Source of the DNA: Clostridium disporicum
GTDB lineage: Bacteria > Bacillota > Clostridia > Clostridiales > Clostridiaceae
DNA: 64,000 nucleotides
Assembly: GCF_001405015.1 (NCBI RefSeq)
Contig: NZ_CYZX01000016.1
Coordinates: 1-64,000, forward strand
Reading direction: 5' to 3'
The position numbers and the translations under genes were made by a program. Below the pieces are notes generated by a model. The model was not told where the DNA came from. It saw nothing but the letters and a program-made list of their open reading frames with translations, and did no database searches. Below are positions 1-8,200 of the stretch, one piece after another (within the stretch, counting starts at the first letter, position 1; each line of letters starts with the position of its first letter).

Positions 1-10
1 ACTCTCAAAA
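1..10 (-). rRNA. 5' edge of 16S rRNA gene (partial)
   Basis: Read on the minus strand, the window ends in TTTTGAGAGT, which is how clostridial 16S rRNA begins (GAGAGTTTGATCCTGGCTCAG). It is preceded by a CTTTGAAAATTGAACAGA leader at about 35-53, a sequence typical of clostridial rRNA operon leaders. The gene body is outside the window, so only the first bases are seen. The call rests on the leader and on the strong promoter upstream. Confidence 0.6.
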
Positions 11-89
11 GAATTGCTGGATTTATTTTAACTATATTCTGTTCAATTTTCAAAGACCATATTTTGTTATCGCTTCAAGCGACTTTCTT

Positions 90-118
90 ATCTTACCACT
101 TACTAACTATTATGTCAA
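90..118 (-). promoter_or_regulatory. rRNA operon promoter
   Basis: On the minus strand there is a perfect -35 TTGACA (118-113), a 17-base spacer and a -10 TAAGAT (95-90). Transcription would start near 83 and run through the 16S leader. From 119 to about 392 I see only AT-rich spacer and no gene. Confidence 0.75.
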
Positions 119-392
119 TACTTTTTTAATAAGTTTTAACTTAATTGAAGTTAGAAGCTTTATTATTCATTGGAAGCGCTGCTCCCTAAGAACATAATCT
201 ATAATATCACCTTGATAAATATAAATATATCTTAATTTATCCTATTATTAAGTTTATTTTTATATTTCTCTGTTTTTCTACATTTTTAGTCTTTTTTCGA
301 CTATTGATACACCAGGATAAGTTATTCATTTTATATTCTATTTTATTACATATGTTGTATTTTTTATTTATAATGTACATTTATATTTCCAC

Positions 393-420
393 AAAAAAGA
401 AGAGATTATTCATCTCTTCT
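393..420 (-). terminator. Terminator after the 501-aa PTS IICB gene
   Basis: Minus strand: stem GAAGAGAT / ATCTCTTC with a five-base loop, followed by a run of T. It lies just after the stop codon of the upstream PTS gene. Confidence 0.8.
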
Positions 421-427
421 CTAATAT

Positions 428-1933
428 TTAAATATTTTTTATTATTCTTCTTATTCTGCTTACTACAGGGTCTGCCACAGTTCCTATTATTATTTGTACA
501 TTGTTTTTTCCTAATCTTATTATTTCTGTAGCTCCTATCTGTTTTAGCTTTGATTTCTCTACCTTATTACTATCCTTTAATTGCAACCTTATTCTAGTAA
601 TACACGAATCAACATGTTCGATGTTATTTTTTCCTCCAACTGCGTCTATAATACATTCTGCAATTTTATCTAGCTTAGACCTTAATGGTTTAATAGCTAC
701 CTCTTTATCTTCTAATTTATTAACATTTACCTCTTCTTTTTCTTTACATTCTTCAATATTATCATCATCCTCGTCTCTTCCAGGAGTCTTTAAATCAAAT
801 TTAGTTATACAGAAATAGAAAATTATAAAATAAATAATTCCCATAACCACCCCTACCAATATTAATAAGATAGGTCTCTCTGCCAAATTAAAATTTAATA
901 AGTAATCTATAAATCCAGCAGAAAAGGAATAACCAGCCCTAATTCCTAAAAATGATGTAACAGCTAATGATAATCCTGTTAAAATAGCATGTATCAGAAA
1001 TAATCCAGGGGCTAAAAACAAAAAAGAAAATTCAATAGGTTCTGTTATTCCTGTTAAAAATGATGTAAAAGCTATACTTACCAACATACCTGTAACTGCT
1101 TTTCTTCTATTTTTTTTAGCTGCTAAAATCATTGCCAAACATGCTGCCGGTAGAGCAAACATCATTATAGGAAAGAATCCTGTTTGAAATATACCAGCTG
1201 TTGGATCTCCACTTAAAAATCTAACCATATCTCCAGTAACAACTTCACCATTTGCAGTAGTAAATTCTCCAAATTGAAACCAAAATATTGAGTTTAGTGC
1301 ATGATGAAGCCCAAAAGGTATTAATAATCTATTTAAAAAACCAAATATAAATGCTCCTATTATTCCAGATGTAGCTATCGTATTACCAAAGGAATTTATA
1401 CTCTCTTGTATATTAGGCCAAATACCACCAAATACTAATCCTAATAATAACATTACAAAAGATGTTACAATAGGAACAAACCTTTTTCCTCCAAAGAATC
1501 CTAGAAATTGAGGTAATCTTATCTCTTTATATTTATTATATAGTAATCCTGCAACTATTCCCGCAATCATTCCGGCTAAAACTCCCATATCAATTATACT
1601 ACTACCTTGATATAACTGTTCAGCAAAACTATACGTCACATTTGTAAACACAAAATATCCAATAGCTCCTGCTAAGCCTGCACTTCCATTATTATCATCT
1701 GCTAATCCAACAGATATACCTATTGCAAATAATAAATTCATTTGATTTATTACTGCTTCTCCTGCAGCAACCATCCACGGTATACCATTTCCTCCAAACA
1801 AGTTAGGTCCCCATACATCTGCTTTACCTAATCTCAACATCAATGCTGCTACAGGTAGAGCCGCAATAGGTATCATAATAGCTTTTCCTAATAGTTGAAA
1901 AAAGTTTAATAACTTATTAATTTTACTTCCCAT
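428..1933 (-). CDS. PTS glucose/GlcNAc-family EIICB permease (copy 1)
   Basis: A 501-aa membrane permease of the glucose/N-acetylglucosamine PTS superfamily. It would import a hexose and phosphorylate it on entry. The IIC part (about residues 10-390) has many hydrophobic helices and the family motif TGITEPIEF near residue 295. A charged, Glu/Asp-rich linker (about 393-415) joins it to a C-terminal IIB domain with the phosphorylated cysteine in CITRIR (Cys444). There is no fused IIA, so the separate IIA protein at 3902-4414 is a plausible donor. The SD is GAGGTAAC before the ATG. It sits downstream of a related permease with a terminator between them. The substrate cannot be fixed between glucose, GlcNAc and related sugars. 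Confidence 0.88.
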   Translation of the reverse strand: MGSKINKLLNFFQLLGKAIMIPIAALPVAALMLRLGKADVWGPNLFGGNGIPWMVAAGEAVINQMNLLFAIGISVGLADDNNGSAGLAGAIGYFVFTNVTYSFAEQLYQGSSIIDMGVLAGMIAGIVAGLLYNKYKEIRLPQFLGFFGGKRFVPIVTSFVMLLLGLVFGGIWPNIQESINSFGNTIATSGIIGAFIFGFLNRLLIPFGLHHALNSIFWFQFGEFTTANGEVVTGDMVRFLSGDPTAGIFQTGFFPIMMFALPAACLAMILAAKKNRRKAVTGMLVSIAFTSFLTGITEPIEFSFLFLAPGLFLIHAILTGLSLAVTSFLGIRAGYSFSAGFIDYLLNFNLAERPILLILVGVVMGIIYFIIFYFCITKFDLKTPGRDEDDDNIEECKEKEEVNVNKLEDKEVAIKPLRSKLDKIAECIIDAVGGKNNIEHVDSCITRIRLQLKDSNKVEKSKLKQIGATEIIRLGKNNVQIIIGTVADPVVSRIRRIIKNI

Positions 1934-1994
1934 AATAACGTTACCTCATTATTTATAGTTTTATCTTTAGAATTACCTCTTCTAATTATTCATA

Positions 1995-2026
1995 TAAAAA
2001 AGGCGTAGTTTAGCTAACTACACCTT
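1995..2026 (-). terminator. Terminator between the two PTS IICB genes
   Basis: Stem 2002-2010 / 2016-2024 (GGCGTAGTT with AACTACACC, one G-U pair). On the minus strand it is followed by TTTTTT. It separates the two permease genes, so the distal one relies on read-through or a promoter of its own. Confidence 0.8.
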
Positions 2027-2050
2027 ATTTTATCATTTACTTTTCACAAA

Positions 2051-3502
2051 TTACATATCGTTACTAGTTTTACATAACAATTTAAATTCATCTGCTACAA
2101 ATTGTACTTGTGTTCCAATTATAACTTGTATGCTTGTTTTTCCTGGTCTTATAATCCCACTTACACCTGCTGATTTAATAATTTTTTCATTTACCTTTGT
2201 ATTATCTCTAATTTCTAAACGTAATCTTGTAATACAGTTATCTACTGAAACTATATTTTCAACTCCACCTAAACCTTCTAATATAGTAGATGCAATTTCT
2301 GTATAGTTATTGTTTGAAAGCTTAACTTCTACTTCATCTTCGCTTTCTTCTTCCCTTCCAGGAGTCTTTAAGTTAAACTTAGTAATTGCAAATCTGAATG
2401 TTATATAGTAAATTACTGCAAATACTAATCCAACCGCTAATAGTATTATTGGATTTTCAGCCATTGGAGCTTTGAAACTTAAAATGTAGTCAACTAAACC
2501 AGCACTGAAGTTAAATCCAGCTCTTGTTGGTAATAATGTACATACAAATGCTGATATACCTGTTAATCCAGCATGAAGAACGTATAGTCCTGGCGCTAAG
2601 AACATAAATGCGAATTCTAATGGTTCTGTAACTCCTGTAAAGAATGAACCTACTGCTGCTGCTAATAATAAACCATAAACAGCTTTTTTCTTATTGTCTT
2701 TAGCTGTATGATACATAGCTAAAGCTGCTGCTGGAAGACCAAACATCATAACCGGGAAGAATCCAGTCATATACATACCAACTACTCCATAAGTACCTGT
2801 TCCAGCCCAGAAGTTACCTAAATCATTTATTCCAGCTACATCAAACCAGAATACTGAGTTAAGTGCATGGTGAAGTCCTGTTGGTATTAATAATCTATTT
2901 AAGAATGCATAAATTCCTGAACCGATTGCTCCTGTTGAAACTATTGATTTCCCAAATGATACTAGTGCTCCGTAAACTACAGGCCATACAAATAATAATA
3001 CTAGTGCAGCAATTATTGATGCTCCCGCTGTCACTATAGCAACACATCTCTTACCACTGAAGAATGATAACGCTGCTGGTAACTTAGTTCCTTTAAACTT
3101 ATTATAAGCTGTAGCACCAATTACTCCAGATAATATACCTGTAAATTGAGTTGCTATTTTACCAAAAGCAGCTGGAACTTCTGCAACATCTATCCCTTTA
3201 AGCATTGCTACTGATTCCGGTGCTAATAATGTAGTTATCATTAACCATGAAACAAGACCTGCTAATCCAGCTGTGCCATCATTATCATCTGACATACCAA
3301 CCGCAACCCCTATTGCAAATAATATACCCATGTTATCTATTAGTGCACTACCAGCTTTTATTAAAAATGCTGCTGCTGCACTATTTGCTCCCCATCCTGA
3401 TGGATCCATCCAATAACCGATACCCATTAAGATGCTTGCAACTGGTAACGCTGCAACGGGAAGCATTAAAGATTTACCTAATTTTTGAAAATACTTCATC
3501 AT
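2051..3502 (-). CDS. PTS glucose/GlcNAc-family EIICB permease (copy 2)
   Basis: A 483-aa PTS permease, paralogous to the gene downstream. The IIC domain (about 1-385) carries TGVTEPLEF near residue 298 and GLHHALNSVFWF near 214, both hallmarks of the glucose superfamily. The linker is acidic, and the IIB domain has the phospho-cysteine in CITRLR (Cys423). IIA is absent, as in copy 1. The gene is preceded by a consensus promoter (3709-3681), a RAT-like sequence and a terminator hairpin, so antitermination by a GlcT/BglG-type protein is the likely control. The start has an AGGAGGATAATT-type SD. Confidence 0.9.
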   Translation of the reverse strand: MMKYFQKLGKSLMLPVAALPVASILMGIGYWMDPSGWGANSAAAAFLIKAGSALIDNMGILFAIGVAVGMSDDNDGTAGLAGLVSWLMITTLLAPESVAMLKGIDVAEVPAAFGKIATQFTGILSGVIGATAYNKFKGTKLPAALSFFSGKRCVAIVTAGASIIAALVLLFVWPVVYGALVSFGKSIVSTGAIGSGIYAFLNRLLIPTGLHHALNSVFWFDVAGINDLGNFWAGTGTYGVVGMYMTGFFPVMMFGLPAAALAMYHTAKDNKKKAVYGLLLAAAVGSFFTGVTEPLEFAFMFLAPGLYVLHAGLTGISAFVCTLLPTRAGFNFSAGLVDYILSFKAPMAENPIILLAVGLVFAVIYYITFRFAITKFNLKTPGREEESEDEVEVKLSNNNYTEIASTILEGLGGVENIVSVDNCITRLRLEIRDNTKVNEKIIKSAGVSGIIRPGKTSIQVIIGTQVQFVADEFKLLCKTSNDM

Positions 3503-3580
3503 AATAAATTATCCTCCTATTTTTTATATTATTTAAATATTAAATGCTCCAACAAAGTTATTCTTTTAATTTTAAGCAAT

Positions 3581-3620
3581 AAAAAAAGCTGAAAAGAATA
3601 TAGAAATATCCTCTTCAGCT
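3581..3620 (-). terminator. Leader terminator upstream of PTS copy 2
   Basis: On the minus strand, AGCTGAAGAGGATA pairs with TATTCTTTTCAGCT around a short loop, followed by TTTTTTT. It lies between the promoter and the PTS start codon, so it acts as an attenuator. Its 5' arm abuts the RAT-like element. Confidence 0.8.
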
Positions 3621-3645
3621 AATGCCCCTATTTATTGGTTACACG
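3617..3645 (-). promoter_or_regulatory. RAT-like antiterminator target (variant)
   Basis: On the minus strand GTGTAACC is followed by an eight-base loop and then GGGGCATTAG. This has the layout of the GlcT RAT of Bacillus ptsG (GTGTTACTG, loop, CAGGCATGAG), with paired substitutions at the stem positions. It overlaps the foot of the terminator hairpin, as RATs do. The sequence departs from the canonical RAT, so it may answer to a different antiterminator. Confidence 0.55.
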
Positions 3646-3680
3646 CTTCATATTTAAATGTTATTAAATTTATATTAGTT

Positions 3681-3709
3681 ATTTTATATTTTAATTCAAC
3701 ATTTGTCAA
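3681..3709 (-). promoter_or_regulatory. Promoter of PTS copy 2
   Basis: -35 TTGACA (3709-3704), 17-base spacer, -10 TAAAAT (3686-3681). The start would fall near 3674, about 30 bases before the RAT-like element. Confidence 0.75.
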
Positions 3710-3742
3710 CGATTTCAGATAAATATTTTTATTCTTTTTGCA

Positions 3743-3771
3743 TTGACACCATTATTTTGAATATATATAAT
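3743..3771 (+). promoter_or_regulatory. Promoter of the IIA gene
   Basis: Full consensus: TTGACA (3743-3748), 17-base spacer, TATAAT (3766-3771). It is divergent from the promoter of PTS copy 2, and the two -35 boxes lie about 34 bases apart. The start near 3778 puts the RAT at the very 5' end of the transcript. Confidence 0.85.
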
Positions 3772-3782
3772 AAAATTAAAAT

Positions 3783-3808
3783 ATGTTACTGTTAAATCAG
3801 GCATAAGT
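3783..3808 (+). promoter_or_regulatory. RAT site (GlcT-type) before the IIA gene
   Basis: GTTACTG, a short AT-rich loop and CAGGCATAAG closely match the ptsG RAT bound by GlcT. Its 3' half overlaps the 5' arm of the following terminator, so folding one excludes the other. This is the standard arrangement for BglG/GlcT antitermination. Confidence 0.75.
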
Positions 3809-3839
3809 TTTTCTTGTTAGATTAAACTTATGCCTTTTA
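3800..3839 (+). terminator. RAT-controlled leader terminator
   Basis: GGCATAAGTTT (3800-3810) pairs with AAACTTATGCC (3824-3834), followed by a T-rich run. It lies about 60 bases before the IIA start and shares bases with the RAT. Confidence 0.8.
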
Positions 3840-3901
3840 TTTTTATAATAATAATTTGCTTTGAGAAAGGAAGTGACTTCCTGATTTATTCAGGAAATAA
3901 T

Positions 3902-4414
3902 ATGGCTAATTTTTTTAAGAATTTATTTAAGTCAAAATCAAAAGTTGAAGAAGCTCCAAAGAACTTTTTAGTTGCAGCTGCAACAGGAAATGCAATTCCA
4001 CTATCAGAAGTTCCAGACCAAGTTTTCGCACAAAAACTAGCAGGTGATGGAATGGCTATAATGATCACTGGAGACACTGTAGTTGCTCCTGCTGATGGAG
4101 AATTATCTTTAGTATTCAAAACTAAGCATGCTTTCGCTATGACTTTAGAAAATGGACTTGAAATATTAGTTCATATCGGAGTAGATACTGTTAGCTTAAA
4201 CGGTGAAGGTTTCGAACAATTAGCAGAACAAGGAACAAAAGTAAAAGCTGGTACTCCAATAATAAAAATAGATAGAGAGTTTATATTAAGCAAAGGATTA
4301 TCTTTAGCTACTCCAGTATTAATAACTAATGTAGATGCTGCTAAATCAATAACTCCTGTTGAATCTGGTTCAGTTGTTGCTGGAGAAACTGCAGTAGTAA
4401 ATTTTGAAGTTTAA
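3902..4414 (+). CDS. crr: PTS glucose-family EIIA protein
   Basis: A soluble 170-aa IIA protein of the glucose family. It passes phosphate from HPr to IIB domains. His91 in ILVHIGVDT is the phosphorylated residue and His76 in KTKHAF its usual partner. The reading frame is open further upstream, but the ATG at 3902 follows an AGGAAATAAT SD and starts the family-typical protein, whereas the upstream extension runs through the leader terminator. It is single-domain and divergent from the two IICB genes, neither of which has a IIA domain, so it probably serves both. Expression is likely controlled by the RAT/terminator leader. Confidence 0.9.
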   Translation: MANFFKNLFKSKSKVEEAPKNFLVAAATGNAIPLSEVPDQVFAQKLAGDGMAIMITGDTVVAPADGELSLVFKTKHAFAMTLENGLEILVHIGVDTVSLNGEGFEQLAEQGTKVKAGTPIIKIDREFILSKGLSLATPVLITNVDAAKSITPVESGSVVAGETAVVNFEV

Positions 4415-4423
4415 TTTTAAATA

Positions 4424-4455
4424 TAAAAAAAGCTAAGTTTTACTTAGCTTTTTTT
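4424..4455. terminator. Bidirectional terminator between crr and glcT
   Basis: AGCTAAGT (4431-4438) pairs with ACTTAGCT (4442-4449), flanked by A7 and T7, so it can serve both convergent genes. Confidence 0.85.
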
Positions 4456-5309
4456 ATGTCTCAATAGAAACCCTAAATCGTTCAATATGCATTGCTAAAT
4501 AAGCAATTTCATCTTCAGTAACTTCTTTTTCTAATTCTTCTTCAATAAATTTAGATACTTCTTGGGCTATTTTGTATGCAAGTGGATATACATTCCTTAT
4601 AACACCAACTAAATCATTCTTCAATCTTTTATCTGTAAGTATTCTTTCTATTGCAAATCTTATATGGGTTACAAACCTAGCATAATCTAATGACTTTTTA
4701 TCAATCTCTATATTTAAGCAATCTTCAATATACTCTATTACTGTATTACTTAAATAACTATATTTTATAGTATTAGATAATTTGCCACTATTTCTAGCTG
4801 AATGAATATGTAAAGTAATAAAACCTAATTCACCATCAGGAAAACTAACCTTATAAGCATCATATATTTTTTCTGCAAATATTTTTGATAGTTCGAACTC
4901 TTTAGCATATAGTGTTTCTATCTCCACTATGAATGGATTTTCTATATCCTCACCTTTTTTAATTCTTCTTATAGCAAGCGCTAAATGATCTATTAAGCTT
5001 ATATGAATTGATTCATTTAATTCTTCACCTAACTTATCAGAAACTTCTCTTATAGCTTCTTCACATAAACCAATAAAACTTTTATCAATCCTATTAATGA
5101 CCCCTTTAAGATTTTCTTGATTTTGTTCATTTTCAATAGTAAATATTTTATCTACTTCTAAACCAGCTTCTAATATTTGGCCAAACTTTTTTGTTAAATC
5201 CAATCCCTCTACAAAATAGTATTTTCTCAACTGACTTATCTCTAACTAGTATAATATTGTTATTTAAAACTTTACTTACTATCGTATCATTTGTTAAAAC
5301 TATTCCCAT
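4454..5309 (-). pseudogene. glcT: GlcT/BglG-type antiterminator, split by a frameshift
   Basis: The gene starts at the ATG at 5309 (SD AGGAG). The first 41 codons encode a CAT RNA-binding domain with KVLNNNIILVRD and RGIGFNKK. Six A residues at 5192-5187 then throw it out of frame and it stops 12 codons after the run. Five A would read F-N-K-K-F-G and join the rest, giving 284 aa, the usual GlcT length. The second frame (open from a TTG at 5230, 258 aa) carries two PRD domains with regulatory histidines in IDHLAL, LHIHSA, THIRFA and AMHIERF. GlcT binds RAT RNA and is controlled by PTS phosphorylation. The frameshift may be a true mutation, a sequencing error in a homopolymer, or be rescued by slippage. 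It lies next to the RAT-controlled PTS genes. Confidence 0.8.
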
Positions 5310-5335
5310 TTACATACTCTCCTATAATACTATAA

Positions 5336-6265
5336 CTATATTATCTTATAAAAAGTTATGTGATCTCTCCAGCTACCATTAATATATAAATAGTTTTTGT
5401 TTAATCCAACCTCTTCAAACCCACAAGATAATAATACTCCCTTAGATCTAACATTATCAGTAAGGATTGAAGCTTCTAATCTATGTAAATCTAAATAATT
5501 CTTAGCATATTCTAAAGCTAGATTTACAGCTTCCTTCATATACCCTTTACCTTCATACTCTTTGTCTATTGAGTATCCAACTATTCCGTTCTTAAATACC
5601 CCATAAACAACATTAGAAATCTTTATTTTCCCTATAAGCTTATCATCTTTATATATTCCTAAATCACTACCTGCTCCCGTCATTAATTGTCTATAGCTCT
5701 CTAGCAATATTTCTTTCTGTACCTCATACGTGTAAAAGCTACTATCTCTAGTTGGCTCAAAATTTTTTAAATGATCTTTATTTCTTATGTAATATTCAGT
5801 AAGCTCTTCTGCATCATCAGGAGTAAAATTTCTTATTTTAATATTACGTCCTTTTAATTCTACTATAGTATTTCTACTACAATTAATATATTCATTTCTA
5901 TTTATACCTAACCCTAATTCATCTTGGAAATTTCCCTTTATGAAAAGATTATCTGTAAATATTGCTTCTAAAGTAAATCCCATATCTAAAAAAGGACTTA
6001 AATTGGTATTTTCATTCACTATAAAATTCGCCTTAAATATATCATTATCTTTAAATATAGCTTTTAATATTGACTTTATTGCATCTTTTAATAAATCATA
6101 GTTTTTATCTCTATAAAACTTTAACTTTACATTGCATTTTTTATTTTCTTTGTCTAATTCAACTATTGTAAATCTGCCTATAAGTATTTTATCTTTATCT
6201 TTAATAACATAATCATTTAATGTTCCATTAACTAGCTCAATATATATTTCCTTTTGGTTTTCCAT
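5336..6265 (-). CDS. GNAT-family N-acetyltransferase, two-domain
   Basis: A 309-aa protein. Residues about 135-309 form a RimJ/RimL-type GNAT domain: IKIRNFTPDDAEEL begins it, GYSIDKEYEGKGYMKEA carries the acetyl-CoA loop, and LEASILTDNVRSKGVL plus SCGFEEVG form the usual C-terminal motifs. Residues 1-130 look like a second, degenerate GNAT fold ending in a MGFTLEA-like segment, without a clear CoA loop. The substrate is unknown; related proteins acetylate ribosomal protein N-termini or small molecules. The SD is AGGAG before the ATG. It reads alone on the minus strand. Confidence 0.75.
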   Translation of the reverse strand: MENQKEIYIELVNGTLNDYVIKDKDKILIGRFTIVELDKENKKCNVKLKFYRDKNYDLLKDAIKSILKAIFKDNDIFKANFIVNENTNLSPFLDMGFTLEAIFTDNLFIKGNFQDELGLGINRNEYINCSRNTIVELKGRNIKIRNFTPDDAEELTEYYIRNKDHLKNFEPTRDSSFYTYEVQKEILLESYRQLMTGAGSDLGIYKDDKLIGKIKISNVVYGVFKNGIVGYSIDKEYEGKGYMKEAVNLALEYAKNYLDLHRLEASILTDNVRSKGVLLSCGFEEVGLNKNYLYINGSWRDHITFYKII

Positions 6266-6435
6266 AGTAAATCTCCTAAAAATTAGTTATCTTATCCTAT
6301 TATACAAATAAATTTATCTAAAACTCAACTAACATTATAATCAAATTTTATTTATATTAACTTTAATTCAATTTGTAATATATATTTTTTCATAATAATA
6401 TATTTTATTAAAATAATTATACAGGATGTGAGCTT

Positions 6436-7101
6436 ATATTTAAATTTATAAAGAAAATATTTAAGAAATTTCACTTTAAAAAACTACTTATATTTTCATT
6501 AGTAATATTATCATTAGGAATTTTTTTAGGATTTAGATATTCATATAAACTAAAAAACATAGGTTCTTTTCTAAATATATATAAAGATGTTACTATACTA
6601 ACCGAAGAAACCTTAGTTAATGAAGTTAAAACTGTAAATAAACTCATTCCTTTAGAAGTCGAATTAAGCCAGAGTGTATTAATAGACAAAAGTTTTTTTG
6701 ATTTAGATATATTCAAAAAATGTAAAACTATAACGTTTTTCGCTAACTGCTCTTATTCCGTAGATTTTTCTAATATTACCACCAAAGATATAATTTTAGA
6801 TAATTCAAATAAACATATTACTATATCTATTACATCTCCTGAGATTTTTAGCATTAATATAGATGAAACTAAAACAAGATATTCTGATCCTGAATTAGGC
6901 TTATTGAGATTTGGTGATATTCAACTATCCTCTGAAGAATTTGGAGATTTGAGAACAAAGCTTTATGATGAGTTTAAAATAATGATGAATAGCAAATCAT
7001 TAAAGGATCAAGCTATTTCAAATACTAAATCTTCTCTTGAAAAAATTATTTATAATCTAATAGGAGAAAAATATACAATAGATGTTAATGTTACTAACTA
7101 A
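6436..7101 (+). CDS. DUF4230-like membrane-anchored protein, no canonical start
   Basis: The frame is open from 6412 to the stop at 7101 (about 221 aa from 6436) but has no ATG, GTG or TTG before 6904. A good SD (GGATGTGA, 6424-6431) points to the ATA at 6436 as the start. The product would have a basic N-terminus, one membrane helix (about 20-38, LLIFSLVILSLGIFLGF) and an extracytoplasmic domain. The segments FANCSYSVDF, ITSPEIFSINID and LLRFGDIQLSSEEFG resemble the DUF4230 family as I remember it. Function is unknown. It may use a rare ATA start, be weakly expressed, or be a young pseudogene in which the start was lost. A TTG start at 6904 would leave only 65 aa without the helix and looks unlikely. 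Confidence 0.5.
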   Translation: MFKFIKKIFKKFHFKKLLIFSLVILSLGIFLGFRYSYKLKNIGSFLNIYKDVTILTEETLVNEVKTVNKLIPLEVELSQSVLIDKSFFDLDIFKKCKTITFFANCSYSVDFSNITTKDIILDNSNKHITISITSPEIFSINIDETKTRYSDPELGLLRFGDIQLSSEEFGDLRTKLYDEFKIMMNSKSLKDQAISNTKSSLEKIIYNLIGEKYTIDVNVTN

Positions 7102-7111
7102 ACTTATAGGT

Positions 7112-7294
7112 TAAAAGCTGACTTAATCGATATAAAAATGCTACTATTTATAGTGAGGAAAAGTTAACTAACATTAAAATAAAAAGTATTAGTATATATG
7201 CTTTTCACTACTGGATAGGCAATATCTTTCCTATCCAGTAGTGACTTTTTTTCCTTTGATGCAGTCAAATTTTTCCCAAAGTGCTTTGCACTTT
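7112..7294 (-). repeat. Intergenic repeat family A, copy 1
   Basis: On the minus strand this starts with AAAGTGCAAAGCACTTT next to the tcdA stop, continues with a TTTGACT...TCAAAG segment, a hairpin and a GTTAACTTTTCC segment. The same order and sequence occur at 20443-20679 and, more diverged, at 62169-62373. No coding potential is seen. Confidence 0.65.
7206..7252 (+). terminator. Strong hairpin after the DUF4230-like gene
   Basis: CACTACTGGATAGG (7206-7219) pairs perfectly with CCTATCCAGTAGTG (7230-7243), followed by ACTTTTTTT. It lies inside repeat copy 1 and can act as a terminator for the upstream plus-strand gene. Confidence 0.8.
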
Positions 7295-8012
7295 ATTTAT
7301 TTATTCCAACTAAATCTTTTATTACTTCTCCTGCAATTATCATTCCCGCTACTGGTGGAACAAATGGCATACTACCTGGAGTTTGTCTTTTACCTGATGG
7401 AACAGCATCACCTTTATCTGGTGTCATTGGCATTTCCTCAGAATAAACTACCTTTAACTTTTTAACACCTCTCTTTTTAAGCTCTGATCTCATAACCTTA
7501 GCAAGAGGGCATACCTTTGTCTTAAATACATCTGTAACTCTAAATTGACTTGGGTCCATTTTATTTCCTGTTCCCATAGAGCTCATAATTTTTATATTAT
7601 TTTCATAACAATACTTAGCTAAAGCTAACTTTGATGTTACAGTATCTATAGCATCAACTACATAATCAACATCACTTGGTATTATTTCCTCAAGATTATC
7701 AGCTGTTAAAAATACTTGTTTTGCTTCTACTTTACAGTCTGGATTAATCGATAAAACTCTTTCTTTCATAGCTTCAACTTTTATCATACCAACAGTATTA
7801 CGTGTAGCATGAATTTGTCTATTTAAATTTGAAATACATATTGTATCATTATCTACCAAAATTAAATTTCCTACCCCAGCTCTAGTTAGTGCTTCTACTA
7901 CAAAGCTTCCTACTCCACCAACACCAAATACTATTACCTTAGATTTAGCTAATGTATCTAATCCTTCATTTCCTATAAGTAATCCGGTTCTACATACTGG
8001 ACTTAATGACAT
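7293..8012 (-). CDS. tcdA: tRNA threonylcarbamoyladenosine dehydratase
   Basis: A 239-aa ThiF/E1-superfamily enzyme that converts t6A37 of ANN-decoding tRNAs to its cyclic form with ATP. The nucleotide-binding loop VFGVGGVGSFVVEAL is at about residues 28-42, followed by LVDNDTICISNLNRQ, which fits the TcdA (YgdL/CsdL) subgroup. Later motifs DYVVDAIDTV and SSMGTGNKMDP match the same family. The length is close to the usual 240-270 aa. SD AAGGAG precedes the ATG. It is followed directly by intergenic repeat copy 1. Confidence 0.88.
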   Translation of the reverse strand: MSLSPVCRTGLLIGNEGLDTLAKSKVIVFGVGGVGSFVVEALTRAGVGNLILVDNDTICISNLNRQIHATRNTVGMIKVEAMKERVLSINPDCKVEAKQVFLTADNLEEIIPSDVDYVVDAIDTVTSKLALAKYCYENNIKIMSSMGTGNKMDPSQFRVTDVFKTKVCPLAKVMRSELKKRGVKKLKVVYSEEMPMTPDKGDAVPSGKRQTPGSMPFVPPVAGMIIAGEVIKDLVGINK

Positions 8013-8200
8013 CGTCTTACTCTCCTTTGTGTATTATTTTTTACTATTTTAGACCATAATACTTTCATATACAATGTTTTTTTCTTACAATAACAAAAGA
8101 TATTATTTAAATTTAATAGAAAGCTACTAAAAATTTAAAATAACCATTATAATATTCGTAGACTAATATTGTTTTAAATTATATTATAGGAGGACTTATT

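Noticed and set aside
304..531. 75-aa plus-strand ORF
   Set aside because: It overlaps the end of the PTS gene on the opposite strand and the terminator; low-complexity hydrophobic product and no SD.
428..3502. Assembly duplication of the PTS IICB gene
   Set aside because: The two proteins are clearly diverged along their length and have different linkers, so they are paralogues.
5187..5192. Programmed -1 frameshift at A-AAA-AAG in glcT
   Set aside because: The needed shift is +1 (or -2). A -1 slip leads to a stop within a few codons.
6471..6716. 81-aa minus-strand ORF
   Set aside because: It lies opposite the DUF4230-like frame, which has a good SD, a membrane helix and family-like motifs; the minus product resembles nothing.
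6904..7101. Separate 65-aa gene starting at TTG 6904
   Set aside because: No SD there, and the frame continues upstream for about 156 codons with a convincing membrane protein.
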